From Paenibacillaceae bacterium (GTDB lineage: Bacteria > Bacillota > Bacilli > Paenibacillales > Paenibacillaceae): a DNA stretch of 64,000 nt. Below, in pieces: positions 41,451 to 51,110 of the stretch (its first letter is position 1; each line of letters opens with the position of its first letter). Where the stretch lies: NCBI GenBank assembly GCA_900766135.1, contig CAAFUF010000029.1, forward strand, positions 124,001 through 188,000, in the 5' to 3' direction. The notes under the pieces were generated by a model. That model saw only the letters and a list, made by a program, of their open reading frames with translations, did no database searches and was not told the DNA's origin. The position numbers and the translations under genes are program-made.

Positions 41451-42680
41451 TTAAAGCGATCGCTCGTACACGTCCAGCGCTGCTTGGACTGCCTGCCCGA
41501 CGGGCACGCGGAAGCCCTGGCGAAGAAGGGCCGCCTCCAGTGCTCCAAGCAGCCGCAGTACGTTATCGGCGCGGCAGCTGTACCCCATTGTCCCGATGCG
41601 CCAGATCAAACCCTTCAGCGGGCCGAAGGAACTGGCGATTTCGATGCCGAAGCCCTCAAGCAACAGTTTACGCACCGCCTCGCCATCCACGCCCTCCGGG
41701 ATATTGACGCAGGTGACCATCGGCATTTTGCAGGTCGGGTCGCCGTACAGCGTCAGGCCCATTGCAGCCAGCCCCTGTATCAATGCAGCCTCATGCAGGC
41801 GATGGCGGGCAAACCGCGCCTCCAATCCTTCCTCCAGCACAAGCCGGAGCCCTTCGCGCAGCGCATAAAGCATGGAGGTCATTTCCGTATGATGGTTCAA
41901 TCGGAGCGAGCTCCAATAATCCTGAAGCATCCCCAGGTCAAAATAATTGCTGCGAACCGGCGTAACGTCTTCCGTCAGGCTCATGTCCGTCCGCAAGCCG
42001 CGCTCCACCCGTTTACGGGACAGCAGCTTCTGCTCGGCACGAGCGTTGTACGTAATCGGCGCCATGCCGGCTGGAACGGACAAGCACTTCTGCGTTCCGC
42101 CGATGACGGCGTCCAGCAGCAGGCGGTCCGTCTCCACGGGCACGCCGCCGATCGTGGCCACCGCATCGACGATCAACAGGGCGCCTAACTCGCGGCAGGC
42201 CGCTCCGATCCCTTCCAGCGGCTGCAAACGTCCGGTCGAAGTTTCGCCGTGCACCATCGCCACGATTTGCGGTTTGACCCGCCGGATCTCGGCAACGATA
42301 TCCTCGGGCGCAAACACGCTGCCCCAGGGCCGTTCGAGTACATGCACCTCGGCCCCGCAACGGTCGGCAATTTCATGAAGCAGATGGCCGAAGCGGCCGT
42401 AAATCGGTATCAACACGCGATCCCCCGGGGCGATCAAGCTGACCATCACCGCCTCGATGCCCGAACGGGACGTGCCGTCGACCGGATAAGCCCAAGTGTT
42501 TCCCGTGGCGAACAGCTCGCGCAGCATGGACATCGTCTCGTTCATGATACCGGTAAACTGCGGATCGAATTGCCCCAGCACCGGATACGACATCGCCCGC
42601 AGCACTCGCGGGTCCACCTCAACCGGACCCGGCGTCATGATCGAACGCAAAGACGGCGATAAATCCTCAAACCGTTTCAT
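41451..42680 (-). CDS. pucG: (S)-ureidoglycine-glyoxylate aminotransferase
   Basis: A PLP class V aminotransferase of 409 residues from ATG 42680. SIMTPGPVEVDPRVL opens the fold, HGETSTGRLQPL and DAVATIGGVPVETD form the active site, and Lys in GGTQKCLSVPAG binds PLP. PucG transfers the amino group of (S)-ureidoglycine to glyoxylate, making glycine at the end of allantoate breakdown; a serine- or alanine-glyoxylate role is excluded only by context. Last gene of the island. Confidence 0.88.
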   Translation of the reverse strand: MKRFEDLSPSLRSIMTPGPVEVDPRVLRAMSYPVLGQFDPQFTGIMNETMSMLRELFATGNTWAYPVDGTSRSGIEAVMVSLIAPGDRVLIPIYGRFGHLLHEIADRCGAEVHVLERPWGSVFAPEDIVAEIRRVKPQIVAMVHGETSTGRLQPLEGIGAACRELGALLIVDAVATIGGVPVETDRLLLDAVIGGTQKCLSVPAGMAPITYNARAEQKLLSRKRVERGLRTDMSLTEDVTPVRSNYFDLGMLQDYWSSLRLNHHTEMTSMLYALREGLRLVLEEGLEARFARHRLHEAALIQGLAAMGLTLYGDPTCKMPMVTCVNIPEGVDGEAVRKLLLEGFGIEIASSFGPLKGLIWRIGTMGYSCRADNVLRLLGALEAALLRQGFRVPVGQAVQAALDVYERSL

Positions 42681-42728
42681 TCCCTTCTCTCCTTCCGCGT
42701 CATGCCGTATCAGCGCTCGGCATCGCAA

Positions 42729-44000
42729 TCATTCCTCATATCCCAGCTTGTATAACAGCGCAATCAGAACGTTCAGCCCGGCGGCCAACGCTTCCGGAGG
42801 CGTATACTCCTCCGGGGCGTGACTGACGCCGCCCCGACTCGGGACGAAGAGCATCGCCGCCGGGCAAAGCGGGGCGAACAGCTGGGCATCATGCCCGGCG
42901 CCGCTGACCATGCTCCGCCAGTTGAATCCCTGCCCGGCGCAGATCGCCGCGAGTTCCGCCTGCAGGCGGGCGTCCATTGGCGCCGGAGCGGCGGCGAGCC
43001 GCGGCTCGATCATCAACGCCGCGCCGCGGCGTTCGGCGATCTCCGCGAACGCCGCGAGCGCCCGGGCGCAAAACGCTTCCAGCTCGGCTTCATCGCCGTG
43101 TCGGATGTCGAGCGTGAAGCACACCTCGCCGGGAATGACGTTGGGCGTGTTCGGCCGCACCTCCAGCCGGCCGACGGTGGCGACCAGCGGGTCGCCCGCT
43201 GCAGCCGCCAGCGCTTCCAGCCGCAGCGTCATTTCCGCGGCGGCCGCCAGGGCATCGCTGCGCAGGCCCATCGGCGTCGTTCCGGCATGGTTCGCCGTTC
43301 CCCGAACGACGACGGCGAACCGCCGCTGGCCGCAGATGGCGCTCACGACGCCAAGCTGCGTTCTAGTGCGCTCCAACACGATGCCCTGCTCGATGTGGAG
43401 TTCAACGTACGCGGCGAGGCCGCCGCGTGATGGCGCCGGTCTCCTCGGGCTCAGCTCACACCCCGACAGTGCCGCCTGCAAGGATACGCCGTCGGCATCG
43501 CGGCAATCGGCAGCTTCGCTGACGTCGTAAAGCCCGGTCACGTGGCCCGAGCCCCAGAACGTCAGCGGAAAGCGGCTGCCTTCCTCCTCGGCGAACGACA
43601 CCGCGGTTAACGTCCGCAGCGGCGGGCCGTACGTGCGGTTCAAATGCCGCAGCGCCGAAAGCGCCGCGGCTACGCCGTAAGCTCCGTCATACCTGCCGCC
43701 GCTGACAACCGTGTCGATGTGCGAGCCGGTCAGCACGATAGGCTCGGAGCCGCGGAGCCCGGTCAATTCGCCATACACGTTGCCTACGCCGTCGGCATAA
43801 CCTTCCAGCCCGCTATCGGCGATTTGCTCCAGCAAAAACCGTTGGGCCCGCGCCCACTCCGGGCTGTACAGCAACCGGGTAATGCCCTCCCCCGGCTCGC
43901 TGAACCCGGCGAGCTTCTCCAGCAGCCCCTGCATGTAGGCGGCGGCCTCCTCCGCCCAGGCCCCGGCGTTGCCGCTGCGCTTTGCCTCAGCCCCGCTCAT
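42729..44000 (-). CDS. pucF: Allantoate amidohydrolase
   Basis: A metal-dependent M20-family hydrolase of 423 residues that removes CO2 and ammonia from allantoate to give ureidoglycine. Motifs: GSHIDTVVSGGRYDGAYGV, EEEGSRFPLTFWGSGHVTG, ELHIEQG, the dimer-domain GTANHAGTTPM and SGAGHDAQ. ATG 44000 overlaps the allantoinase stop by 4 nt; the longer frame is shadow. Its substrate comes from the adjacent allB. Confidence 0.93.
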   Translation of the reverse strand: MSGAEAKRSGNAGAWAEEAAAYMQGLLEKLAGFSEPGEGITRLLYSPEWARAQRFLLEQIADSGLEGYADGVGNVYGELTGLRGSEPIVLTGSHIDTVVSGGRYDGAYGVAAALSALRHLNRTYGPPLRTLTAVSFAEEEGSRFPLTFWGSGHVTGLYDVSEAADCRDADGVSLQAALSGCELSPRRPAPSRGGLAAYVELHIEQGIVLERTRTQLGVVSAICGQRRFAVVVRGTANHAGTTPMGLRSDALAAAAEMTLRLEALAAAAGDPLVATVGRLEVRPNTPNVIPGEVCFTLDIRHGDEAELEAFCARALAAFAEIAERRGAALMIEPRLAAAPAPMDARLQAELAAICAGQGFNWRSMVSGAGHDAQLFAPLCPAAMLFVPSRGGVSHAPEEYTPPEALAAGLNVLIALLYKLGYEE

Positions 44001-45391
44001 CGGACCGGCTCCCTGTTGCCGAGATGCACCGGCTCTCCGCTCCCGGGAGCGACCAGTCCGCCCTCCAGCGTGTACACCAACCGGCCCCGCAGGAGCGTGG
44101 CGGTCACCCGGCACGACAGCGGCATTCCCGTGTAAGGGCTCATCCGATGCCGGTAAAGGAGGTCTTCGGTCTGAAGGATATACGGCTTGTCGGGATGCAG
44201 CAACACCAGATCCGCATCCATCCCAACAGCGATCGTCCCTTTGCGTTTGGCCATGCCGAACCGTTCCGCCGGAGAACTCGCGAGCAGCCGCGCGATCAAG
44301 GGCACCGGCAGCCCGCGACGGTTGACGCCTTCATGGAACATCAGTTCCAGGCTGCTTTGCGCGCCGGAAATGCCGCCCCAGGCTGCAAAAAAGGACAATT
44401 CCGGAGCCAATTTCAGCTCGGGCGGACAAGGCGAATGATCGGAGGCAACCAGATCGATTTTTCCCGCTGCCAGCGCCTGCCAGAGCTTCTCCCGCTCCTC
44501 CGGGCCGCGCAGCGGAGGCGCGCATTTCGCCACCGGCCCCAAGCGGAACATATCCTCCTCCGTGAGCAAAAGGTAATGAGGGCAGGTCTCGACGGATACG
44601 TCCTGGCCGCGCCGTTTGGCGGCATTGATCAACTCGACCGCTGCGGCCGTGCTGATATGCACGAAATGCAGTCTGCAGCCCGTTCTCTCCCCATATAGCA
44701 GCGCCCGGGCGACCGCCTCCAACTCGGCGAGCGGCGGCCGCGAAGCGGCGAAATCGCGCGCACCGGTCCGTCCGCTCCTGACCGCCGCTTCGCCAAGCAC
44801 GGCTGTCATGGCGTCACTTTCGGCATGCAGCGCCAGGAGCCCGCCGAACTCCGCGATGTTCGCCATCCCTTCGTACAGCGTGGCGTCGTCCACCTCGCGG
44901 AACCGGCCGTCTCCTTCCCCGCCGGGATTGGAGATAAACGCTTTAAAGGCAGGTACCCCTGCGGTCCATAACTTCCCCAATTCGTCGATATTGCCGGGGA
45001 CGAGGCCGCCCCAAAACGCATAATCGACGGCGGATTGTCCGGCTGCCCGCTTCGCTTTTAACGCCAACGCCGATAGGCTCACCGTAGGTGGATTACCGTT
45101 CAGCGGCATATCGAGGTAGGTGGTGCAGCCGCCGGCCGCCAGTGCGGCCGAACCGCTGGCAAAGCCTTCCCAGTGCCCGAAGTTCGGCTCATTGAAATGC
45201 ACGTGCGCATCGATCATGCCCGGAAGCACGTATTGCCCTTCCGCCTCCAGCACGGTCTTCCCCGAGTCCCGGTCCAGATCTTCCGCCATTTCGGCGATTT
45301 TTCCGGCGGACACGGCGATGTCAAGCCGAGCGGCCCGGTCCGGCAGCACGACCCGGCCGTTTTTGATAATCAGATCGTAAGTTTCGCACAT
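43997..45391 (-). CDS. allB: Allantoinase
   Basis: Cyclic amidohydrolase that opens allantoin to allantoate (PucH in Bacillus naming). From ATG 45391, 8 nt after GGGAGGGG, it has 464 residues. Metal-binding PGMIDAHVHFNEP, GGCTTYLDMPLN, the carboxylated lysine in AFKAFIS, ALHAES, VETCPHYLLL and ASDHSPCP are all present. The downstream overlap with pucF couples both steps. Confidence 0.94.
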   Translation of the reverse strand: MCETYDLIIKNGRVVLPDRAARLDIAVSAGKIAEMAEDLDRDSGKTVLEAEGQYVLPGMIDAHVHFNEPNFGHWEGFASGSAALAAGGCTTYLDMPLNGNPPTVSLSALALKAKRAAGQSAVDYAFWGGLVPGNIDELGKLWTAGVPAFKAFISNPGGEGDGRFREVDDATLYEGMANIAEFGGLLALHAESDAMTAVLGEAAVRSGRTGARDFAASRPPLAELEAVARALLYGERTGCRLHFVHISTAAAVELINAAKRRGQDVSVETCPHYLLLTEEDMFRLGPVAKCAPPLRGPEEREKLWQALAAGKIDLVASDHSPCPPELKLAPELSFFAAWGGISGAQSSLELMFHEGVNRRGLPVPLIARLLASSPAERFGMAKRKGTIAVGMDADLVLLHPDKPYILQTEDLLYRHRMSPYTGMPLSCRVTATLLRGRLVYTLEGGLVAPGSGEPVHLGNREPVR

Positions 45392-45428
45392 GCTTGCATC
45401 CCCTCCCATGAACCTCCGCCGGCTGCCA

Positions 45429-45812
45429 TCAGCTTCCGCGGTAGGTGCTGTAACCGCCGGGCGCCAGCAGCAACGGCACGTGATAATGGCCGCCTGTTGC
45501 TCCGACGTGAAATCGGACGGGGATGAGGCTGAAGAACCCGGGTTCTCCGGTTTCTGCAGCCGCCGTAAATTGCCCCGCCTGCCTGAAATAATCCCCGGCA
45601 TCAAACAAAAGCTCGTATTCGCCCGCGGTCATCTCCGGCCCCTCCAGCAGCGGAACGTCCAAGCGCCCCTCCGCGTTGGTGCGGGCGGAACGGAGCAATG
45701 ACCGATCCCCCCCTTCCAGCCTTCTCAACTCCACATGTACGCCTGCAGCCGGAAGCCCCCGCGCCAAGTCCAGCACATGGGTCGTCAGTCTGTTGTCATG
45801 CCCGCCAGCCAT
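45429..45812 (-). CDS. pucM: 5-hydroxyisourate hydrolase
   Basis: A transthyretin-like protein of 127 residues that hydrolyses 5-hydroxyisourate to OHCU. From ATG 45812 (AAAGGAGAC upstream) it has the N-terminal RLTTHVLDLARGLPAAGV with the active-site His, YHVPLLLAP and the C-terminal signature YRGS. It lies between the OHCU decarboxylase and allantoinase genes, matching pathway order. Confidence 0.95.
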   Translation of the reverse strand: MAGGHDNRLTTHVLDLARGLPAAGVHVELRRLEGGDRSLLRSARTNAEGRLDVPLLEGPEMTAGEYELLFDAGDYFRQAGQFTAAAETGEPGFFSLIPVRFHVGATGGHYHVPLLLAPGGYSTYRGS

Positions 45813-45849
45813 GCCGCCGTCTCCTTTCTTGTTCCCGCCTCCTGCCCCT

Positions 45850-46365
45850 TCAACCGATGACGAGATCTTCCAGCCGGAACCGGGTGATTTTGCCGATTTC
45901 GGCCCATGCCCGATCTCGCTCCAGCTCCAGGTTTGATTCGACCCGCTCGGCGATCGACCGAAGGATTTCATCTTTGCTTTTCCCCCGTACCGCCAGGATA
46001 AACGGAAACCCGAACTTTTCCGTATACTTCCGGTTCCATTCGGAGAGTCTGGCGTGCTCCTCGTTCGTCAACGAATCGAGGCCCGCCCCCTGCTGTTCGG
46101 CTGCCGAGAGCGGCGATACCTTCATCCGGGTCGCTAAATCGGGATGCGCGCGAAGGAGCGAAAGCTTGGTTCCCTCATCGGCATGCATAGCCGATTCCAG
46201 CATGGCTTCGTGCAGTTGCACCACCGATCCGAACGGTCCCGACGGATAAGCCGCTTCCGCCACCCAAGGGGAATGCTCGAAAATCCCGCCCAGCGCTTCC
46301 GTAAAACGCTGCCGGTCCATGCGATTCAAATCGGTCAGCGTTAAGCAGGTACCTTCAGTTTTCAA
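45850..46365 (-). CDS. uraD: OHCU decarboxylase (stand-alone UraD domain)
   Basis: Decarboxylates 2-oxo-4-hydroxy-4-carboxy-5-ureidoimidazoline to (S)-allantoin. The 171 residues correspond to the N-terminal domain of B. subtilis PucL, with SPWVAEAAY, RAHPDLA (catalytic His), the Glu in SLTNEEHARLSEWN and KFGFPFILAVRG. PucL carries uricase C-terminally; here the frame stops and no uricase follows. A TTG start at 46365, overlapping pucE by 11 nt, is the best available but has a weak Shine-Dalgarno sequence. Confidence 0.92.
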   Translation of the reverse strand: MKTEGTCLTLTDLNRMDRQRFTEALGGIFEHSPWVAEAAYPSGPFGSVVQLHEAMLESAMHADEGTKLSLLRAHPDLATRMKVSPLSAAEQQGAGLDSLTNEEHARLSEWNRKYTEKFGFPFILAVRGKSKDEILRSIAERVESNLELERDRAWAEIGKITRFRLEDLVIG

Positions 46366-46894
46366 GCCTGCCGCCCCCTTGCTCGATCGCTCGATTAACC
46401 GCCCGTATAATGGCGGCGTAGCCCGTGCAGCGGCACAGGTTGCCCGACAACGCTTCTTCGATTTCTTCCGGCGCGGGCTGCGGATTCTCCGCCAGGAGGG
46501 CTACCACAGAAACGACCATTCCCGGCGTACAATACCCGCATTGGAATCCGCCTTCCTCCAGGAAGGCCCGCTGCACCGGGTGAAGTCCGCCGGCGCTGAT
46601 CCCTTCAATCGTGACGATCTCGGCGCCTTCGCATTGATAAGCCATCGTCAGGCAGGCGTTCACCGGACGGCCGTTCAGCAGAACCAGGCAGGAACCGCAG
46701 CGGCCGATCTCGCAGGAGCGCTTCGTCCCGGTCAACCCGAGATCCTCACGAAGCAGCGCCAACAGCCGCCGCGAAGGCGGCACCTCCAACGTGACGGGAT
46801 GCCCGTTGACGCGGAAGCGAGCCGTAAAGCCGTGCCCCACCTCCTCTGCCTCAGGGACCAAGCCTGCCGCAGGGTTCGGAACCTTATCCAACAT
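46355..46894 (-). CDS. pucE: Xanthine dehydrogenase 2Fe-2S subunit
   Basis: A 179-residue iron-sulfur subunit. An N-terminal plant-type ferredoxin cluster is formed by CEIGRCGSCLVLLNGRPVNAC, and the C-terminal cluster by CGYCTPGM and NLCRCTGY. It transfers electrons from the molybdenum site in PucD to FAD in PucC. It overlaps pucD by 11 nt and uraD by 11 nt. Confidence 0.95.
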   Translation of the reverse strand: MLDKVPNPAAGLVPEAEEVGHGFTARFRVNGHPVTLEVPPSRRLLALLREDLGLTGTKRSCEIGRCGSCLVLLNGRPVNACLTMAYQCEGAEIVTIEGISAGGLHPVQRAFLEEGGFQCGYCTPGMVVSVVALLAENPQPAPEEIEEALSGNLCRCTGYAAIIRAVNRAIEQGGGRLEN

Positions 46895-49160
46895 GCGAAT
46901 CCACCGCCTTCCTGCTTGAAAAGGGCATCCCCTGCAGCAGTTCCGGTTCGATCGGCAGCCGGTTCACCCGTATGCCGACCGCCTGAAACACGGCGGAGGC
47001 CACCGCCGGGGCCAGGCACACCGACCCCACTTCCCCGACGCCACGCGGCCCGTAGGTATCCCGCTCCGGCAATTCCTCGATCGGCTCGACCTCAATCTTG
47101 CCGTTGGAGTCCTGAATCGTGGGGATCAGGTAGGTGTCCAGATTTTTCGTCACATACAAGCCTTCCTCCATCCGTGCGTCTTCCGTCAACGCAAACCCGG
47201 CAGCCATCGCGGCCCCGCCTTCGATTTGCCCCAGATAGCCTTGCGGATTGGCCACCGGACCGGCGGCGACCGCGTGATACTGGTCGACGATACGTACCCT
47301 TCCGGTCAGCGTATTGACTTCCACTTTTACCGCAACCGCCGCGTAGGTATATAGAAAATGGGCACCAACCCGCTCCAGCGTCGTCGTAGGGTAAGAGAAC
47401 GCCGTTTCACTAACGATTGGCTCGGACAACGACCGCGCCAGCTCGCCGTACGTCAATACCCGGCGGCCGTCCTTCCACATCCCGCCTCTGCCGGGAACGC
47501 AAACGTCACCTCCGCCGGCCCGGGCCGCCGCGGCAGCCAGTTTGCCGGCAAAATCGGGAACCAGGCGGCGCAGCGCCATCCACATCATGCTTGTCGCCCG
47601 CGAAGCGGTGCTCGAACCGCTGTCCGGCACCACGTCCGTATCGCCGATGATGATTCGCAGATCCTCGGCCGAAAATCCGTACTGCTCCACAAGCATTTGC
47701 TCCATCGTAGCAATCAAGCCTTGACCGAACTCCTCGTAGCCGAACACCGCTTCGATCCGGCCGTCCGGCGCCAGCCGCAGCCGCCCGCCCGCAGGATCGG
47801 GAATGCCGAAGCCAAGCCCGGCCCCGTGCATGGCGATCGCCGCCCCGATGCCGGTGACCGTCCAGGGATCGCGGGCTCCGCGAATCGGCCCTCCCTTCCG
47901 TTCGGCCATCAGCCGGCTGGCCTCCAGCGCCTCCCATACCTGGCGGGCCCCGTCGGTCGGGGCGATCGACTGGCCGAGCGGACCGGGATCGCCGAACTCC
48001 CGCAGATTGCGGCGGCGCATTTCCCACGGATCGAGGCCGGCCATCTCCGCCAGCCGATCCATTTGCCCTTCCAGCGCAAAAATCGCCTGGTTGCCGCCAA
48101 ACCCGCGAAACTCGCCGGATACGCCGTTGTTCGTATACGCGCATATGCTGTTCACGGCGATATGCTCGATCCGGTACGGCCCGATGACATGTTCGGTGGT
48201 GAAGTTCAATACCTCGGCGCCAAGCGTGGCATAAGCGCCGGTATCGGACACGACCCGGACGGCATGAGCCAGCAAACGTCCGTCACGATCGCAGCCCGTG
48301 CGCATCGTAATTTTCATCGGATGTCGCTTCAGCCCGGCCCGGACCGACTCGGCGCGGGAGTTATGCATTCGCACCGGCCGTCCCGTTCGCAGCGCAAGCA
48401 ACGCCCCGTAAGGCTGGACGTTCAGTTCGTCCTTGCCGCCAAACGAACCGCCGATCGGGCTGGAAACGACGCGAATCCGTTCCTCCGGCAAATCCAGGAT
48501 ACGCGAAAGCTGCATGCGGTCCTTTAGGCCGTGCTGGGTGGCCGAGTACACGGTTAATTTCCCGTCCTCTTCCGGAACGAACAACCCGCCCTCCGTCTCC
48601 ATGTACGTATGCATTTGCCGCGGCGTAAAGTAGGTTTCCTCGGCCACGTGGGCGCAGGACGCAAACGCTTCTTCCGGTTCCCCCTTGCGGTATTCCGCGC
48701 GATGCAACACGTTACCTTCAGGATGCAGCAGGATCGCGTCCTCCCGCAGCGCCTCCTCGGGATCGGTCAACGCCGGCAACGGCTCGTAGTCCACTTCGAT
48801 CAAGGATAACGCGTATTCGGCGATCTCCTCGGATCGGGCCGCCACCGCAGCAACGGCATCGCCGGTATACCGAACCCGGTCGGCGCAAAATACCGGCTGG
48901 TGAGGAAACGCGATGCCAAACGCGTTTAAACCCGGAACATCCTCGTGGGTAAGCACGGCATACACGCCGGGCACGTTAGCGGCGGCCTCCGTGCGAATGC
49001 CCAAGATTCTCGCATGGGCCATGGCGCTTCTCAGTACGCGGCCGATCAGCATCCCTTCCGCCGACCTGTCGGTCAGATATTGCAGCTTGCCCGTCACTTT
49101 CTCCAAGCCGTCCGGCCGCGTTCGCCAACGCGCTCCGCTGGACTCTCGATTCAGCAGCAT
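46884..49160 (-). CDS. pucD: Xanthine dehydrogenase molybdopterin-binding subunit
   Basis: The 758-residue large subunit binds molybdopterin and oxidises hypoxanthine and xanthine. ATG 49160 is supported by AAAGGAGAGGAGACC; in-frame starts upstream are less well placed. Motifs GGSFGGKDE, FRGFGGNQ, EFGQGL, and YGPRGVGEVG before the C-terminus (catalytic Glu) match the aldehyde/xanthine oxidase family. Substrate is inferred from the surrounding pathway genes. Confidence 0.93.
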   Translation of the reverse strand: MLLNRESSGARWRTRPDGLEKVTGKLQYLTDRSAEGMLIGRVLRSAMAHARILGIRTEAAANVPGVYAVLTHEDVPGLNAFGIAFPHQPVFCADRVRYTGDAVAAVAARSEEIAEYALSLIEVDYEPLPALTDPEEALREDAILLHPEGNVLHRAEYRKGEPEEAFASCAHVAEETYFTPRQMHTYMETEGGLFVPEEDGKLTVYSATQHGLKDRMQLSRILDLPEERIRVVSSPIGGSFGGKDELNVQPYGALLALRTGRPVRMHNSRAESVRAGLKRHPMKITMRTGCDRDGRLLAHAVRVVSDTGAYATLGAEVLNFTTEHVIGPYRIEHIAVNSICAYTNNGVSGEFRGFGGNQAIFALEGQMDRLAEMAGLDPWEMRRRNLREFGDPGPLGQSIAPTDGARQVWEALEASRLMAERKGGPIRGARDPWTVTGIGAAIAMHGAGLGFGIPDPAGGRLRLAPDGRIEAVFGYEEFGQGLIATMEQMLVEQYGFSAEDLRIIIGDTDVVPDSGSSTASRATSMMWMALRRLVPDFAGKLAAAAARAGGGDVCVPGRGGMWKDGRRVLTYGELARSLSEPIVSETAFSYPTTTLERVGAHFLYTYAAVAVKVEVNTLTGRVRIVDQYHAVAAGPVANPQGYLGQIEGGAAMAAGFALTEDARMEEGLYVTKNLDTYLIPTIQDSNGKIEVEPIEELPERDTYGPRGVGEVGSVCLAPAVASAVFQAVGIRVNRLPIEPELLQGMPFSSRKAVDSHVG

Positions 49161-49219
49161 GGTCTCCTCTCCTTTCATGCAATTGCCACCCTCTTCGAAT
49201 CTGACGCCGTTCCCCCTGG

Positions 49220-50140
49220 TTACAACGGTTGCTCCGGGGAGCTTTCGCGATCGCCGAGCAGCCGCCATAGCTCGGCGGCAATCAGGTTTGCCGCCGTTTT
49301 CGTCTTGTACGCTCCCGTCGCGAACGCGTCGCCGGAAGGCGCATATTCCTCATGCACCGCCTCACAGAGCGAAGGCAACAGCTCCGCGCTCAAACGGCGG
49401 CCTTCCAGCAGCTCCTCCGCTTTCCCAAGCCGTTGCGGGCAGCCGCTTCCGCCGCCGGCAGCGATTCGAACGCCGCGGAGAACGCCACCCTCGCCGGTAA
49501 ACCCGGCCAGCGCTGCCGTCACCAACGACGGCGTAAACGCTTCGCGGCGGCCGACCTTGCGGTAGGCCTCGAACCGCCGGCCGCCCTCGCCGGGTGCCGC
49601 CGCTGCGGGCAACCGCACGCCTGCCACGATCGTCTCCGGATCATATGCGCCGCTCCAGCGATCCGCCAACCATGCGGCCACCGGCACCCACTGAACGGGT
49701 GACGGGCCGAAGACGGCCAGCTCCGCCTCCACGACCAGCAACGCGGGCAACGTATCCCCGTAGCCGCAAGCGAGGTTGCCGCCGAGCGTCGCGAGATTGC
49801 GGACGGACGGAGCGGCAATGCCCCGGGCGGCCTCCCGCAAGGCGGGAGCGGCTGCCGCGATCTCGGCGCTGCTTCGGCACTTCGATAAATCCGTCAAGGC
49901 TCCGATAACCAGTTGATCGCCATCATAACGAATCCCCGAAAAGTCCTTTATCCCGCGAAGGTCGATTAAGACGTCCGGCAGAGCGGCCGTTCCGTTCTCC
50001 CACATCGTCCGCAGCAAGGTGCCGCCCGCCGCGTAAACCGCCCTTTCGCCAAGGTTCCGCTTCAGCTTCCAGGCTTCCTCCAATGTGGCCGGCTGATAAA
50101 GCGCCGGCTGTCGGTGCGGATGATTCTGCCATGCCAGCAT
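49220..50140 (-). CDS. pucC: Xanthine dehydrogenase FAD-binding subunit
   Basis: A 306-residue FAD subunit of the CoxM type. FAD-binding AAGGTLLRTM in the N-terminal half and the TLGGNLACGYGDTLP motif are seen, with a CO-dehydrogenase flavoprotein C-terminal domain after residue 190. The second of two ATGs (50140) lies 7 nt after AGGAGG. The 59-nt gap to pucD keeps the three subunits in one transcript. Confidence 0.92.
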   Translation of the reverse strand: MLAWQNHPHRQPALYQPATLEEAWKLKRNLGERAVYAAGGTLLRTMWENGTAALPDVLIDLRGIKDFSGIRYDGDQLVIGALTDLSKCRSSAEIAAAAPALREAARGIAAPSVRNLATLGGNLACGYGDTLPALLVVEAELAVFGPSPVQWVPVAAWLADRWSGAYDPETIVAGVRLPAAAAPGEGGRRFEAYRKVGRREAFTPSLVTAALAGFTGEGGVLRGVRIAAGGGSGCPQRLGKAEELLEGRRLSAELLPSLCEAVHEEYAPSGDAFATGAYKTKTAANLIAAELWRLLGDRESSPEQPL

Positions 50141-50161
50141 AGCCATTCCTCCTCTTTACGC

Positions 50162-51091
50162 TTAAAAACGCTGCTCCCGGACATAGGGAACGCCCAGCGA
50201 TTCCGGCGTGCCGGACGGCTTGCCGCGATCGCGGTAGCCCAAATACATCAAAACAAGAATGGTGACGACGTAAGGGATCATTTTAAGGAAATACGGCGGA
50301 ATGGCGCTGCCGAGCAGTTGCATCCGGAAGCCCAGCGAATCGAGCGCCCCGAAGAAATAAGCGCATATCAGCGCCCGTACCGGGTTCCACCTTGCAAAAA
50401 TCACCAAACCGACCGCGATCCACCCCCGTCCGGCCGTCAATCCTTCATTCCACGTCGGAGCGACGGTTAACACCATATCCGCGCCGGCCAAACCGATCAG
50501 CACGGCTCCGACCGTCACGTAGCCGTACCGGATCAGCCGAACCCGGATCCCCATCACGTCGGCCGTGGCCGGGCTGTCGCCAACTGCCCGCAAATGCAGT
50601 CCCCAGGAAGTACGGTGAATGAGGAGATGAAGCGCGAGGACGAGGAAGAAGCTCAGCCAAGTCAATAGATCCAGCCTTCCAAAAATGGCCCCGATCACCG
50701 GAATCGGTTCAAGAAATTCTAGCGGGACCCTCGGCAGGATTCCGGGCAGCGGATTGCCGCTGACCGCTTTGCCGAGGTAGGCGCTGAACCCGCTCCCGAA
50801 CAGGGTCATCGCCAGGCCGCACATCGTCTGATTGGCCCGAAGCGTGACCGACAGGAATGCGTGTACCATCCCCAGCAGTGCCGTGACCGCTGCGGCCGCC
50901 AACAAAGCGAGCGCTAAATTTCCCGTGCGGATGAACACGAGACAGGTCGTCACCGCCCCCATCAGCATCAGTCCTTCAGCGCCCAGTTGGATGATTCCGG
51001 CCCGCTCGGTAAGAATGCCGCCAAGGGTAGCCAGCAGCAGCGGGGTACCGGCGGTGATGGCGGCGAGCAGCAATTGGGTCATAAAATCCAT
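50162..51091 (-). CDS. BMP-type ABC transporter permease 2
   Basis: A 309-residue permease with about eight to ten hydrophobic helices. It contains TPLLLATLGGILTERAGIIQ and the cytoplasmic coupling region VGDSPATADVMGIRV, typical of the nucleoside/simple-sugar branch (NupQ/YufQ-like). It pairs with the permease encoded 19 nt upstream. In this island it probably imports a purine base, nucleoside or allantoin. Confidence 0.88.
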   Translation of the reverse strand: MDFMTQLLLAAITAGTPLLLATLGGILTERAGIIQLGAEGLMLMGAVTTCLVFIRTGNLALALLAAAAVTALLGMVHAFLSVTLRANQTMCGLAMTLFGSGFSAYLGKAVSGNPLPGILPRVPLEFLEPIPVIGAIFGRLDLLTWLSFFLVLALHLLIHRTSWGLHLRAVGDSPATADVMGIRVRLIRYGYVTVGAVLIGLAGADMVLTVAPTWNEGLTAGRGWIAVGLVIFARWNPVRALICAYFFGALDSLGFRMQLLGSAIPPYFLKMIPYVVTILVLMYLGYRDRGKPSGTPESLGVPYVREQRF

Positions 51092-51110
51092 CGAGGTTCC
51101 CTCCTTTGCT

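Noticed and set aside
47358..48527. 389-codon plus-strand frame opposite pucD
   Set aside because: Shadow frame of a GC-rich gene; Arg/Pro/Gln-rich with no family motif.
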